DNA of 64,000 nucleotides, from NCBI GenBank assembly GCA_944383765.1, contig CALWQT010000001.1, positions 62,001-126,000 on the forward strand, in the 5' to 3' direction. The position numbers and the translations under genes were made by a program. Positions 18,188 through 26,889 of this stretch are shown here, piece after piece. Numbering within the stretch: position 1 is the first letter of the stretch; each line of letters starts with the position of its first letter. Below the pieces are notes generated by a model. The model was given only the letters and a program-made list of their open reading frames with translations. It did no database searches and had not been told where the DNA came from. Source of the stretch: an uncultured Lachnospiraceae bacterium (lineage in GTDB: Bacteria; Bacillota; Clostridia; Lachnospirales; Lachnospiraceae).

Positions 18188-18710
18188 GGAGAAATGGCTG
18201 ATGATCCTGGCTGCAGGAGCCTGTCTGATGATCTTAGCCATGCCTTCCGGGAAAATTGCTGTGCCATCTTCCCAGGAAACAGCAAAGGAACTGGAAGTCC
18301 AGTCATCTGCGGGGAATGGGAGAAGTTATGAAAAAGAACTGGAAAAAAGAGTAAAAGAATTTTTATCTACTGTGGATGGAGTGGGAGAGGTGGATGTGAT
18401 GATCACCGTAAAATCTTCCGGAGAAAAAGTCCTTCGGGTGGATACGGACAGCTCCATATCCAGTACAGAGGAGACAGACAGTTCAGGGGGCGTAAGGAAT
18501 ATCCGGAATAAAGAATTACAGGAAAGTACGGTGCTTACAGGTAATGATACTCCAATCGTGGAGAAAGAACTGATGCCGGAAATTGAAGGAGTGGTGATCA
18601 GCGCAGACGGCGGAGGGAGTGCGGAGATGAAAGCAGAAATTTCAGCAGCCATGGAAGCATTATTTCATGTGCCGCAGCATAAGATAAGAGTATTAAAGCG
18701 GGTGGAATAA
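18159..18710 (+). CDS. spoIIIAG: Stage III sporulation protein SpoIIIAG
   Basis: A 183-residue protein with one N-terminal membrane helix (WLMILAAGACLMILAM) and an extracellular ring-forming domain (VDGVGEVDVMITVKSSGE and IEGVVISADGGG), the part that builds the large SpoIIIAG ring in the intermembrane space. ATG 18159 is chosen because TTGGAGGAAA lies seven bases upstream; the ATG at 18180 has no ribosome site. Overlap with spoIIIAF suggests coupling. Confidence 0.92.
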   Translation: MWKFKWNMSKEKWLMILAAGACLMILAMPSGKIAVPSSQETAKELEVQSSAGNGRSYEKELEKRVKEFLSTVDGVGEVDVMITVKSSGEKVLRVDTDSSISSTEETDSSGGVRNIRNKELQESTVLTGNDTPIVEKELMPEIEGVVISADGGGSAEMKAEISAAMEALFHVPQHKIRVLKRVE

Positions 18711-18718
18711 AGGAGTGC

Positions 18719-19498
18719 ATGAATATGAAACATATCAGGAGCCATATGAAGAATATCAGAGTCAAAAAGATATTCCGGAGGAATCAGATCATCATCACAA
18801 CGCTGGCGGTGATGATAGCAGCGGCAGGATATCTGAATTATGCAGGAAAGGACCAGATGGCATCCGGAGACGATGTATATGAAGCGGGTATGATGGAAAT
18901 TTCTGATGAGGATATCCTGGCGGAGAATCAGGCTATGATGGACACATCAGGAATGGAAGAGATTGCCAGCCTGGACAATGACCCGTCAGAAGAAGGAGAA
19001 CAGGCCGCAGCTGTAGAAGAGGCTACAAAGGCAGCAGAACAGGTAGCTCTGGAAGGAGAAGAAAATATTCAGGAAGAAGGGGCGGAAGGTGCCGGAGTGG
19101 AGAATCCTGGGGAAGCGGTCCTGACCAGTGGGATGAATGTTTCCGAATACATAGCCGGAGTTCAGCTGAGCCGGGAGCAGGTAAGGGCAAAAAATAAAGA
19201 GACTTTAAATGAAATTATCCAGAATGAAAGCCTTGATGAAGCAGCAAAACAGGAAGCGGTACAGAATATGGTGAAAATGACGGAAGTGGCAGAAAAAGAA
19301 AATGCGGCAGAGACGCTTCTTCTGGCAAAAGGCTTTGCAGACCCAGTAGTCAGCATCACAGATGGAAAAGTGGATGTGGTGATCCATGCGGCAAGTATTA
19401 CAGATCCCCAGCGGGCTCAGATTGAGGATATTGTAAAGAGGAAAACGGAAGTAGGAGCGGAGAACATCGTGATCACGCTTTTGAATACGGAAGGTTAA
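18719..19498 (+). CDS. spoIIIAH: Stage III sporulation protein SpoIIIAH
   Basis: A 259-residue protein with a short basic cytosolic part, one membrane helix (residues about 20-41, ending YLNYAG) and a YscJ/FliF-like ring domain at the C-terminus (about residues 150-258), which pairs with SpoIIQ across the septum. Between them is an unusually acidic, Glu/Ala-rich linker of about 100 residues. AAGGAG precedes the start. It ends the operon; the next gene has its own promoter. Confidence 0.93.
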   Translation: MNMKHIRSHMKNIRVKKIFRRNQIIITTLAVMIAAAGYLNYAGKDQMASGDDVYEAGMMEISDEDILAENQAMMDTSGMEEIASLDNDPSEEGEQAAAVEEATKAAEQVALEGEENIQEEGAEGAGVENPGEAVLTSGMNVSEYIAGVQLSREQVRAKNKETLNEIIQNESLDEAAKQEAVQNMVKMTEVAEKENAAETLLLAKGFADPVVSITDGKVDVVIHAASITDPQRAQIEDIVKRKTEVGAENIVITLLNTEG

Positions 19499-19507
19499 GG
19501 CCGGGCG

Positions 19508-19536
19508 TTGTCAAATCCCGGGAGATGTGTTATACT
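19508..19536 (+). promoter_or_regulatory. SigA-type promoter of the Asp23 gene
   Basis: TTGTCA (19508-19513), 17-base spacer, TATACT (19531-19536), 38 bases upstream of the start at 19574. It sits immediately after spoIIIAH and gives the next gene vegetative expression. Confidence 0.75.
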
Positions 19537-19573
19537 TATCATATTATAAGCGAAGATACAGGAGGGATCTGAC

Positions 19574-19960
19574 ATGGCAGAAGCGGATAACAGAAACACC
19601 CATAAAGTATATGAAAATGATAAATTGGGAGAGGTCCAGATTGCAGATGAGGTAGTGGCAATCATTGCAGGTCTGGCTGCTACTGAAGTAGATGGAGTGG
19701 ATTCCATGGCTGGGAATATTACCAATGAACTGGTTGGAAAGCTTGGCATGAAGAATCTTTCCAAAGGCGTGAAGGTAGATGTGACAGAGGAACATGTATC
19801 TGTGGATCTTTCTCTGAATATCAAATACGGATATAAAATCCCGGAAGTAGGCGAAAAGGTGCAGGACAGAGTGAAGACTGCCATTGAGAATATGACCGGC
19901 CTGACTGTGCTGGATGTAAATGTGAAGGTGGCAGGAGTTAATATGGAGCCGGCAAGATAA
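19574..19960 (+). CDS. Asp23/Gls24 family envelope stress response protein
   Basis: A 128-residue protein of the Asp23/Gls24 (DUF322) family, which is membrane-associated and linked to envelope homeostasis in Firmicutes. Family motifs are GEVQIADEVVAIIAGLAATE near residue 18 and the C-terminal VNVKVAGVNM. Start ATG 19574 follows GGAGGG. The gene has its own promoter and a terminator. In many Firmicutes such a gene sits near nusB or accC; here it lies between spoIIIAH and htpG. Confidence 0.92.
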   Translation: MAEADNRNTHKVYENDKLGEVQIADEVVAIIAGLAATEVDGVDSMAGNITNELVGKLGMKNLSKGVKVDVTEEHVSVDLSLNIKYGYKIPEVGEKVQDRVKTAIENMTGLTVLDVNVKVAGVNMEPAR

Positions 19961-19972
19961 AAGAAAAGAGAA

Positions 19973-20007
19973 AAGAGTCTCCGTAGAGTAGGGAGGCTCT
20001 TTTTTTT
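19973..20007 (+). terminator. Rho-independent terminator
   Basis: GAGTCTCC pairs with GGAGGCTC (one G-T pair), followed by eight T. It isolates htpG from upstream transcription. Confidence 0.88.
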
Positions 20008-20029
20008 GTGCAATCGCAGATAAAGAATA

Positions 20030-20056
20030 TTAGCACTCGATATAAATGAGTGCTGA
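20030..20056 (+). promoter_or_regulatory. CIRCE operator (HrcA-type)
   Basis: TTAGCACTC (20030-20038), nine bases, GAGTGCTGA (20048-20056): the CIRCE consensus with one mismatch in the last positions. It lies seven bases upstream of the htpG -35 box, so HrcA control of htpG is predicted. Confidence 0.9.
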
Positions 20057-20063
20057 TTTTTCG

Positions 20064-20092
20064 TTGACATTTTACAGACAGGGTATTATAAT
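20064..20092 (+). promoter_or_regulatory. Consensus SigA promoter of htpG
   Basis: TTGACA (20064-20069), exactly 17 bases, TATAAT (20087-20092). Both hexamers are perfect consensus, which fits a strong promoter held down by a repressor at the adjacent CIRCE. Confidence 0.92.
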
Positions 20093-20201
20093 ATGGTTTG
20101 TGATATAAAACATAGAACAAAACGGCAGGAAACTGCTGGTTAAAGATATGACAGCTGGCGGCCATTGCCGGCAGCAGGAAAAGATGAGGAGTGATTGTGT
20201 T

Positions 20202-22211
20202 ATGACAGAGAAAAAAGGAAGTTTATCCATCAACAGCGAGAATATCTTTCCCATTATTAAAAAATGGCTGTATTCCGACCACGATATTTTTTACCGTGAA
20301 CTGATATCCAACGGCTGCGATGCAATTACCAAACTGAAAAAACTGGCACTGATGGGAGAATATGAAGAACCGGAAGATCCGGATTATAAGATTACTGTGA
20401 CAGTGAATCAGCAGGAACGGACCATTGTGGTGGAAGATAATGGTATGGGTATGACCGGGGAAGAAGTAGAGGAATACATTAACCAGATCGCATTTTCCGG
20501 TGCTCAGGACTTCCTGAATAAATATAAGGATAAAGCCAGTGATGACCAGATCATCGGCCATTTCGGACTGGGATTTTATTCTGCATTTATGGTAGCAGAC
20601 CGGGTGACCATTGATACCCGTTCCTATAAGGCAGATGCAGTTCCGGTTCATTGGGAATCAGAAGGCGGCACCGATTTTGAGATGAGAGACGGTGACAGGG
20701 AACAGGCGGGAACCAGGATTACCCTGTATCTGAATGAGGACAGTGCAGAATTTTCCAATGAATACCGGGCAAGAGAGGTCATCGAGAAATACTGTGCGTT
20801 TATGCCTTTCCCAATCTATCTGGTGAATGCTTCTGCAGAACCCCAGTATGAGACCATTGAAAAGGAAGAACTGACGGATAAAGATACCATTGTGGAAACA
20901 GTGGTGGAAGAGGCGAAAACGGAGGAAAAAGAAAAGGAAGATGGAACCAAGGAAGTAGTGGAAATTTCTCCGGCAAAAGAAAAATATAAAATCCTGAAAC
21001 GCCCGGTTGCTCTGAATGATACCAATCCTCTGTGGAACAAGCATCCCAATGAGTGTACCGAAGAAGAATATAAGGCATTTTACAGAAAAGTGTTCCTGGA
21101 TTATAAGGAGCCTTTGTTCTGGATCCATCTGAATATGGACTATCCGTTTAACCTGAAGGGAATCCTTTACTTCCCGAAGATCAATACAGAATATGACAGT
21201 CTGGAAGGAACCATCAAGCTGTATAACAATCAGGTATTTATCGCGGACAATATCAAAGAAGTGATTCCCGAATATCTGTTGCTGCTGAAAGGGGTAATAG
21301 ATTGTCCGGACCTGCCGCTGAATGTATCCAGGAGCGCTTTGCAGAATGATGGATTTGTGAAGAAGATTTCGGATTATATCAGTAAAAAAGTGGCGGATAA
21401 ACTGTCTGGTATGTGCAAGACTGAACGGGAAACTTATGAAAAATACTGGGACGATCTGGCTCCATTTATCAAATTCGGCTGTATCAAAGATGAGAAGTTC
21501 GCAGAAAAGATGAATGATTATATCCTGTTTAAGAACCTGGATAAAAAATATCTCACCTTAAAGGACTGCCTGGAAGAGAATAAAGAAAAACACGAAAATA
21601 CCATCTTTTATGTGACGGATGAAAAGGAACAGAGCCAGTACATTAATATGTTCCAGAAAGAAGGGCTTGATGCAGTGATCCTGCCTCATAACATTGACAG
21701 CCCGTTCATCAGTCATTTGGAGCATAAAAATGAAGGATTGAAATTCCTGCGTATCGATGCGGACTTAAACCAGATATTTAAGGAAGAAACCGGTGAGGAA
21801 GAGGCAGAGAGCCTGAAAGCAGATGGAGAGAAGCTGGCTGGCATCGTAAAGAAAGCTTTGTCCATGGACCATCTGGAAGTGAGGGCAGAGAAGCTGAAGG
21901 ACAGTTCCATCGCTTCTATGATCACGGTAGCAGAAGAATCCAGAAGAATGCAGGATATGATGAAGATGTACGGTATGGCCGGTATGGATCCTGCCATGTT
22001 CGGGGGCAGCGGAGAGGCCCTGGTACTGAATGTAAATCATCCGCTGGTAAAATATGTGATGGAACATGAGGACGGAGAACATACTTCCGCTATCTGTGAA
22101 CAGCTGTACGACCTGGCAGAACTGGCCCACGGAAGTCTCAGTCCTGAAAGAATGACAAAATTTATCCAGAGAAGCAATGAAATCATGGCAGCTGTGGCTG
22201 ACCGGGATTAA
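20202..22211 (+). CDS. htpG: Molecular chaperone HtpG (Hsp90)
   Basis: A 669-residue ATP-dependent chaperone. The N-terminal GHKL ATPase domain shows ELISNGCDAITKLKKL (around residue 30), DNGMGMT and GHFGLGFYSAFMVAD; the middle domain has NDTNPLWNKHP and the C-terminal dimerisation part ends near FIQRSNEIM. A charged Glu/Lys insertion of about 25 residues precedes the NDTNPLW motif. ATG 20202 is chosen; GAGGAG lies about ten bases upstream, and an upstream ATG at 20184 is less likely. Control by CIRCE and a consensus promoter is predicted. The next gene starts 13 bases after the stop and is probably co-transcribed. Confidence 0.96.
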   Translation: MTEKKGSLSINSENIFPIIKKWLYSDHDIFYRELISNGCDAITKLKKLALMGEYEEPEDPDYKITVTVNQQERTIVVEDNGMGMTGEEVEEYINQIAFSGAQDFLNKYKDKASDDQIIGHFGLGFYSAFMVADRVTIDTRSYKADAVPVHWESEGGTDFEMRDGDREQAGTRITLYLNEDSAEFSNEYRAREVIEKYCAFMPFPIYLVNASAEPQYETIEKEELTDKDTIVETVVEEAKTEEKEKEDGTKEVVEISPAKEKYKILKRPVALNDTNPLWNKHPNECTEEEYKAFYRKVFLDYKEPLFWIHLNMDYPFNLKGILYFPKINTEYDSLEGTIKLYNNQVFIADNIKEVIPEYLLLLKGVIDCPDLPLNVSRSALQNDGFVKKISDYISKKVADKLSGMCKTERETYEKYWDDLAPFIKFGCIKDEKFAEKMNDYILFKNLDKKYLTLKDCLEENKEKHENTIFYVTDEKEQSQYINMFQKEGLDAVILPHNIDSPFISHLEHKNEGLKFLRIDADLNQIFKEETGEEEAESLKADGEKLAGIVKKALSMDHLEVRAEKLKDSSIASMITVAEESRRMQDMMKMYGMAGMDPAMFGGSGEALVLNVNHPLVKYVMEHEDGEHTSAICEQLYDLAELAHGSLSPERMTKFIQRSNEIMAAVADRD

Positions 22212-22224
22212 GAGGGTGTGAAAG

Positions 22225-22842
22225 ATGAAAGTATTGCTGGTGAATGGAAGTTCCAGAAAGAATGGCTGCACGGCAGCTGCGTTGGCAGAAGTGGAAAAAT
22301 CCCTGCACGAAGAAGGGATTGAGACAGAGACAGTATTTATTGGAAATCAGCCGTTATCGGATTGCATTGCCTGCGGAACCTGCAGGGAGAAAGGGGTATG
22401 TGTGTTCGATGATGTGGTGAATCAGATCGTGGAGAAGGCAAAAACCTGTGATGGCTTTGTGTTTGGTTCGCCGGTGTATTATGCTCATCCCAGCGCAAGG
22501 CTTCTGGCTGTCATGGACCGGGCTTTTTATTCCGGCGGAAAATATTTCGCTTTTAAGCCGGCAGCAGCAGTATTAAGTGCCAGAAGAGCCGGAACTACAG
22601 CTTCCTTTGACGTGATCAATAAATATTTTACCATTTGTTCTATGCCGGTGGTATCTTCCACTTATTGGAACCATGTATACGGGAATCAGCCGGAAGAGGT
22701 GGCCCAGGATAAGGAAGGCCTGATGACCATGAATAATATAGGAAAGAATATGGCATGGCTGTTGAAATGTATTGCAGCAGGGAAAGAAAGCGGAATCCAG
22801 ATACCGGAGAATGAAAAGGTACGGACAAATTTTATACGGTAA
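22225..22842 (+). CDS. Flavodoxin-fold NAD(P)H-dependent reductase/iron-sulfur flavoprotein-like
   Basis: A 205-residue protein of the NADPH-dependent FMN reductase/flavodoxin-like family. The FMN phosphate loop is VNGSSRKNGCTA at the N-terminus, and a cysteine group DCIACGTCREKGVC (residues about 47-60) follows, as in iron-sulfur flavoproteins of anaerobes. SPVYYAHPSARL is the second flavin-contact motif. Likely electron-transfer or quinone/nitro reductase activity in the cytosol; partner unknown. The AGAGGGTGTG ribosome site and 13-base gap to htpG suggest heat-shock co-expression. Confidence 0.85.
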   Translation: MKVLLVNGSSRKNGCTAAALAEVEKSLHEEGIETETVFIGNQPLSDCIACGTCREKGVCVFDDVVNQIVEKAKTCDGFVFGSPVYYAHPSARLLAVMDRAFYSGGKYFAFKPAAAVLSARRAGTTASFDVINKYFTICSMPVVSSTYWNHVYGNQPEEVAQDKEGLMTMNNIGKNMAWLLKCIAAGKESGIQIPENEKVRTNFIR

Positions 22843-22856
22843 TCCATAAACAGGGT

Positions 22857-22893
22857 AAAAAGAAAGGAGCGGTATCCCGCTCCTTTCTTTTTG
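22857..22893 (+). terminator. Rho-independent terminator
   Basis: AGAAAGGAGCGG pairs with CCGCTCCTTTCT around a short loop, followed by TTTTT. The A-rich 5' flank also makes it usable for the converging minus-strand gene. Confidence 0.92.
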
Positions 22894-22905
22894 CCTTATG
22901 GTTAT

Positions 22906-23040
22906 TTATTGATCCTCACCATCTTCATCATCCATAATGGTACCCATATTTCCGGTGATGGTGCTTACGGTTACCACCGCCACGATCAGAACAAGAAGAA
23001 TAATAAGACCAAAGAATACCATGATAAAACTTAAATCCAT
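22906..23040 (-). CDS. Small single-span membrane protein, 44 residues
   Basis: An open frame too short for usual gene calls. It encodes MDLSFIMVFFGLIILL and further hydrophobic residues (helix about residues 4-27) followed by a short polar part and an acidic end, DDEDGEDQ. An AGGTGA ribosome site lies six bases before the ATG at 23040, and a minus-strand TATAAT lies about 40 bases upstream. The stop is followed on the minus strand by the strong hairpin at 22857-22893, so this is a complete small transcription unit. No family is recognised. Confidence 0.65.
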   Translation of the reverse strand: MDLSFIMVFFGLIILLVLIVAVVTVSTITGNMGTIMDDEDGEDQ

Positions 23041-23134
23041 AGGTGTCACCTGAACCTTTCCTGACAAGTACTCTTATTATACCACAGGGGTTTTGGAAAT
23101 AAAAGATGCTGAGAAAAATAAAAGCGGTTATAAG

Positions 23135-23163
23135 TTGAAAAAGTGCATATATAATGCTATAAT
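23135..23163 (+). promoter_or_regulatory. SigA-type promoter of the degV gene
   Basis: TTGAAA (23135-23140), 17 bases, TATAAT (23158-23163), about 48 bases before the start. Confidence 0.8.
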
Positions 23164-23211
23164 AACTGGTAATGAATACTACATCTTACAATTATGACAT
23201 GGAGGCATAGG

Positions 23212-24051
23212 ATGAACTATAAAATTATCGGTGACAGTTGTACGGATTTAACAGAGGAATTAAAAAGAAATCCCCATTTTCAGACGGTCCCCCTGACACT
23301 CCAGGTAGGGGACGTACAGGTGGTGGACGATGAGACATTTGACCAGAAGAAATTTCTGGAACTGGTGAAAGCCTGCCCGGAATGTCCAAAGTCGGCCTGC
23401 CCTTCTCCGGAAGCATTTAAAAAAGCGTATGAATGTGATGCCGATATGATATTTGTAGTCACTCTGTCGGAACATTTGAGCGGGACCTATGGGAGTGCAG
23501 TACTGGCAAAAGAGATGTATGAGGAAGAATATGGAAAGGATAAAAAGATTTTTGTAGTAAGTTCCCACTCTGCATCAGCGGGACAGCTGAATATTGCTTT
23601 ATTTCTCAGAGACCTTTGTGAAAAGGGGGAAGCTTTTGAAGAAATTGTAAAGCAGGTCATGGAATACCGGTCAAAAATGAAGACATATTTTGTGCTGGAA
23701 TCCCTGGATACCTTAAGAAAAAATGGAAGGCTCACCGGGCTTCAGGCTTTTTTTGCCACAGCCCTGAATATCAAACCGGTGATGGGAGCTGCGGAAGGTA
23801 CTATCATCAAACTGGATCAGGCGAGAGGAATGGGGAAAGCGCTGAACCGTATGTGTGATATCGCATTAAAAGAAGCGGGTGATACTTCAGGACTCCGTCT
23901 GGTGATCGCTCACTGTAATAACAGGGAAAGGGCGGAATTGGTAAAAAAGACATTGTGTCAAAAAGCCCAGTTTAAAGAAGTGGTCATTACCGATACTGCA
24001 GGAGTGGCTACGGTCTATGCCAATGACGGAGGAATCGTTATTGCATTATAA
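23212..24051 (+). CDS. DegV family fatty-acid-binding protein
   Basis: A 279-residue DegV/FakB-type protein. These bind a fatty acid in a cleft and, as FakB, present it to the fatty acid kinase FakA. Motifs are GDSCTDLT at the N-terminus, TLSEHLSGTYGSA (fatty-acid carboxylate site around residues 88-100) and NIKPVMGAAEGTI. Start ATG 23212 follows GGAGG. It stands alone with its own promoter; the neighbouring radical SAM gene converges with it, the stops being 19 bases apart. Confidence 0.92.
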   Translation: MNYKIIGDSCTDLTEELKRNPHFQTVPLTLQVGDVQVVDDETFDQKKFLELVKACPECPKSACPSPEAFKKAYECDADMIFVVTLSEHLSGTYGSAVLAKEMYEEEYGKDKKIFVVSSHSASAGQLNIALFLRDLCEKGEAFEEIVKQVMEYRSKMKTYFVLESLDTLRKNGRLTGLQAFFATALNIKPVMGAAEGTIIKLDQARGMGKALNRMCDIALKEAGDTSGLRLVIAHCNNRERAELVKKTLCQKAQFKEVVITDTAGVATVYANDGGIVIAL

Positions 24052-24069
24052 GGGAAAATAGGGGGAGTC

Positions 24070-24993
24070 TTACAGGGCACAGCCTTGGAAGGCTCCCCGT
24101 TCTGTAAAGCGCTTTGCCATAGAACCCAGTACCAGGCGCTTGTTTCCACTCCATAAGGGAGCGATCAGTAAATCTTTAGGACCGTCTCCGCTGATGCGGT
24201 GAATCACCACTTCCGGGGGAAGAAGAGAGATACAGTCGATCACCAGGTCCAGATATTCTTCCAGGGACAGTACAGGAAAGGGGTTATTGGTATACAGGAC
24301 TCCCAGGTCCGTACCTTTCAGTACATGAAGAAGCTGGAGTTTAATACCGTTGATCCCCAGATTTCCCAGAGTAGTTACGGTTTCCAGCATCATTTCCCTG
24401 GTTTCTCCGGGAAGTCCCAGAATCACATGGACGATTACTTCCAATCCGGCATTCTGCAGACGTTTCAATGCGTTATAAAAGCAGTCCAGTTCGTATCCCC
24501 GGCGGATAAAACGGGCAGTAGATGGATGGATAGTCTGTAATCCCAGCTCTACCCAGACGGGTTTCCGACAGTTCAGGTCCTGTAAAAAACGGACCGTTTC
24601 AGGGGGAAGGCAGTCGGGTCTTGTGGCAACAGAAAGACCAACGATTTCTTCCGGTGCCAGAGCAGCGGTAAAAAGCTGCTCCAGATAGGAGAGAGGAGCG
24701 TAGGTATTGGTATAGGACTGAAAATAAGCCATATAGCTTACGTCCTGATTCTTCAGCTTCTGGCTGAGCCGTTTTTTGGCGTCTTCTATCTGCAGGGCAA
24801 CAGAAGGACCGAAAGGAGCGGCAAAATCTCCGGAGCCGCCTTCGCTGCAGAAAATGCACCCTTTGGTGCCCAATGTACCGTCACGGTTGGGGCAGGTCAT
24901 ACCGCCGTCCAGAGCTAATTTATAAACTTTTTTCCCAAATGTCTGCTTCATATGAAAGTCCAGGGAATGATAAGGTTTTCCGTTCCACTCCAT
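24070..24993 (-). CDS. Radical SAM protein, TIGR01212/YhcC type
   Basis: A 307-residue radical SAM enzyme of the YhcC/TIGR01212 group, whose reaction is not established. The iron-sulfur site is unusual for the superfamily: three cysteines in CPNRDGTLGTKGCIFC, spaced 11 and 2 residues apart (around residues 33-49). Other family motifs are YMAYFQSYTNTYAPL, LSVATRPDCLP, WVELGLQT and HVILGLPGE. ATG 24993 is chosen because AAGGAG lies eight bases upstream; a GTG three codons earlier overlaps that site. It is transcribed alone on the minus strand. Confidence 0.9.
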   Translation of the reverse strand: MEWNGKPYHSLDFHMKQTFGKKVYKLALDGGMTCPNRDGTLGTKGCIFCSEGGSGDFAAPFGPSVALQIEDAKKRLSQKLKNQDVSYMAYFQSYTNTYAPLSYLEQLFTAALAPEEIVGLSVATRPDCLPPETVRFLQDLNCRKPVWVELGLQTIHPSTARFIRRGYELDCFYNALKRLQNAGLEVIVHVILGLPGETREMMLETVTTLGNLGINGIKLQLLHVLKGTDLGVLYTNNPFPVLSLEEYLDLVIDCISLLPPEVVIHRISGDGPKDLLIAPLWSGNKRLVLGSMAKRFTERGAFQGCAL

Positions 24994-25079
24994 AAGATAC
25001 ACTCCTTTTTTGTTTCAAAAACAGTTTTAGTATAGCACACATATCTAAGTTTTTTTAATGCTTTTTGTAAAATATCATA

Positions 25080-25109
25080 TTGTAGCAGCAGCAGTGGCTG
25101 TGATATAAT
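25080..25109 (+). promoter_or_regulatory. Probable promoter of galK
   Basis: TTGTAG (25080-25085), 18 bases, TATAAT (25104-25109), with the galK start 67 bases downstream. The -35 element is weak. Confidence 0.5.
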
Positions 25110-25175
25110 AGGAACGCTTAGGGAGGCAGTTTCGAGCTCAGTGGGCGTCAAATGGATAGGAAAAGGAGAACCGTC

Positions 25176-26465
25176 ATGAATGTAGGAAAAGCAATGGAAT
25201 TGTTGGGCGGAAAAAAGACGGAGGAGTTATTTACCGCTCTTTACGGCGCATCTCAGGTGGAAATGCAGAGAGACCGTTACAGAGAATTACTGGAAGGTTT
25301 TCGCAGTAAGTTTGGCGATAAGGAAGTGAAGCTTTTCAGCTCTCCGGGAAGGACGGAAATCAGCGGAAACCATACGGACCACAATCATGGAAAGGTGCTG
25401 GCAGGCAGTATTAACCTGGACTGTGTGGGAGTAGCTGCTCAAAATGGGACTGCCAGGGTGAATATTGTAAGTACCACATTCCATCAGGAATTTTCCATTG
25501 ATCTGAATCATCTGGAACCCAGTCAGAAGAAAGCAGGTACGGAAGATCTGGTGAAGGGGCTTTTGATGGGCTTTAAAGAGTCCGGGTATGAAGTGGGTGG
25601 ATTTGATGCTTACATAACCAGTAATGTGATCAGTGCCGCAGGTGTCAGCTCTTCGGCTGCATTTGAAATGCTCCTGTGTTCTATGCTGAACACATTTTTC
25701 AATGAAGGAAGAATGAATACAGTGGCTTATGCGCATATTGGAAAATATGCGGAGAATCATTACTGGGACAAGGCTTCCGGCCTTCTTGACCAGATGGCAT
25801 GTGCAGTGGGAGGTCTGATCACCATTGATTTTATGGAACCATCTGACCCGGTGGTGGAAAAGATAGATTTTGATTTTGGTTCCCAGAACCATAGCCTGAT
25901 CATTGTCCAGACAGGACGGGGTCATGCAGACCTGAGTGCTGATTATTCTTCTGTACCCAATGAAATGAAGAAGGTGGCAGAATATTTTGGAAAACAATAC
26001 TGCTCTGAAATTTCAGAAGAAGATGTGATCAGCCATTTAAAAGAAGTTCGGGAATATGCGGGAGACCGTTCCGTTTTAAGAGCGCTTCATTTCTTTGAGG
26101 AGAACAAAAGAGTGGAGGCTATGGTAAAAGCGTTGAAAGAGAATGATTTCGGCCTGTTTTTGAAAAATATTACTGCTTCCGGCAATTCTTCCTGGAAGTG
26201 GCTGCAGAACTGTTATACTACGGCAGCTGTGCAGGAACAGGGGATTACCATTGCTTTGGCACTGACGGAATTGTTCCTGGAGAAGAAGGGCAGAGGAGCC
26301 TGCCGCGTTCATGGAGGCGGATTTGCAGGAGTGATCATGGCCATGCTGCCTAATGATTTGGTTGATGAATATGTGGATTATATGGAAGATGCGCTGGGAG
26401 AAGGAAATGTTTATAAAATGAGCATACGTCCTTACGGAGCAATCTGTGCCAGCGATATGATGTAA
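25176..26465 (+). CDS. galK: Galactokinase
   Basis: A 429-residue GHMP kinase that phosphorylates galactose with ATP in the Leloir pathway. The galactokinase signature appears as PGRTEISGNHTDHNHG (residues about 58-73), a variant of the usual GRVNLIGEHTDYN. The GHMP ATP-binding loop is SAAGVSSSAAFEML and the C-terminal motif 3 is CRVHGGGFAGVI. ATG 25176 is used, with AAAGGAGAA upstream; the frame opens eight codons earlier. No galT or galE gene is adjacent, so the pathway is not clustered here. The changed signature makes a related sugar kinase possible, though galactokinase remains the best call. Confidence 0.85.
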   Translation: MNVGKAMELLGGKKTEELFTALYGASQVEMQRDRYRELLEGFRSKFGDKEVKLFSSPGRTEISGNHTDHNHGKVLAGSINLDCVGVAAQNGTARVNIVSTTFHQEFSIDLNHLEPSQKKAGTEDLVKGLLMGFKESGYEVGGFDAYITSNVISAAGVSSSAAFEMLLCSMLNTFFNEGRMNTVAYAHIGKYAENHYWDKASGLLDQMACAVGGLITIDFMEPSDPVVEKIDFDFGSQNHSLIIVQTGRGHADLSADYSSVPNEMKKVAEYFGKQYCSEISEEDVISHLKEVREYAGDRSVLRALHFFEENKRVEAMVKALKENDFGLFLKNITASGNSSWKWLQNCYTTAAVQEQGITIALALTELFLEKKGRGACRVHGGGFAGVIMAMLPNDLVDEYVDYMEDALGEGNVYKMSIRPYGAICASDMM

Positions 26466-26507
26466 GAAGCATATCTATAAAATGATTTTTGAAAGGAGAA
26501 ACATAAT

Positions 26508-26666
26508 ATGAAGAAGTATGTATGCGATGTATGTGGTTATGTGTATGACCCGGAGGTAGGCGATCCAGATAACGGAGTGGCAGCAGGAACCGCTTGGGAA
26601 GATGTTCCGGAAGACTGGCTGTGCCCTCTGTGTGGAGTAGGAAAAGACAATTTTTCTGAAGAATAA
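26508..26666 (+). CDS. Rubredoxin
   Basis: A complete 52-residue rubredoxin. Two cysteine pairs hold the single iron: CDVCG (residues 6-10) and CPLCG (residues 39-43), with the conserved aromatic motif [10 protein letters not shown] and [13 protein letters not shown] between them. It is a small cytosolic electron carrier, often serving oxygen and peroxide reduction in anaerobes. GAAAGGAGAA lies seven bases before ATG 26508. It lies 42 bases after galK and is followed by a terminator, so it may be co-transcribed with galK. Confidence 0.97.
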   Translation: MKKYVCDVCGYVYDPEVGDPDNGVAAGTAWEDVPEDWLCPLCGVGKDNFSEE

Positions 26667-26705
26667 GAAAAATGGATTCTGATAAAACAGAGTCGTGAAA
26701 CACAA

Positions 26706-26743
26706 AAAAAGCAGAAACGCAGAATCAGCGTTTCTGCTTTTTC
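26706..26743 (+). terminator. Rho-independent terminator
   Basis: AAAAGCAGAAACGC pairs perfectly with GCGTTTCTGCTTTT around seven bases, followed by a T-rich stretch. It ends the galK-rubredoxin unit. Confidence 0.92.
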
Positions 26744-26805
26744 TATTTTCTCCCATTAACTTTTTCTTAAAATTTCTTTATTCCTGTGAAGTTTTAGTGA
26801 ATCAG

Positions 26806-26835
26806 TTGACATAGGAAAGGATTTGTCATTATAAT
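26806..26835 (+). promoter_or_regulatory. SigA-type promoter
   Basis: TTGACA (26806-26811), 18 bases, TATAAT (26830-26835), about 54 bases upstream of the glucosaminidase start. Confidence 0.8.
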
Positions 26836-26889
26836 GAAAGTATTGTCATAATGCGGCAATTGTGATCAGTTAGAGTTAGGAGAAAATAA

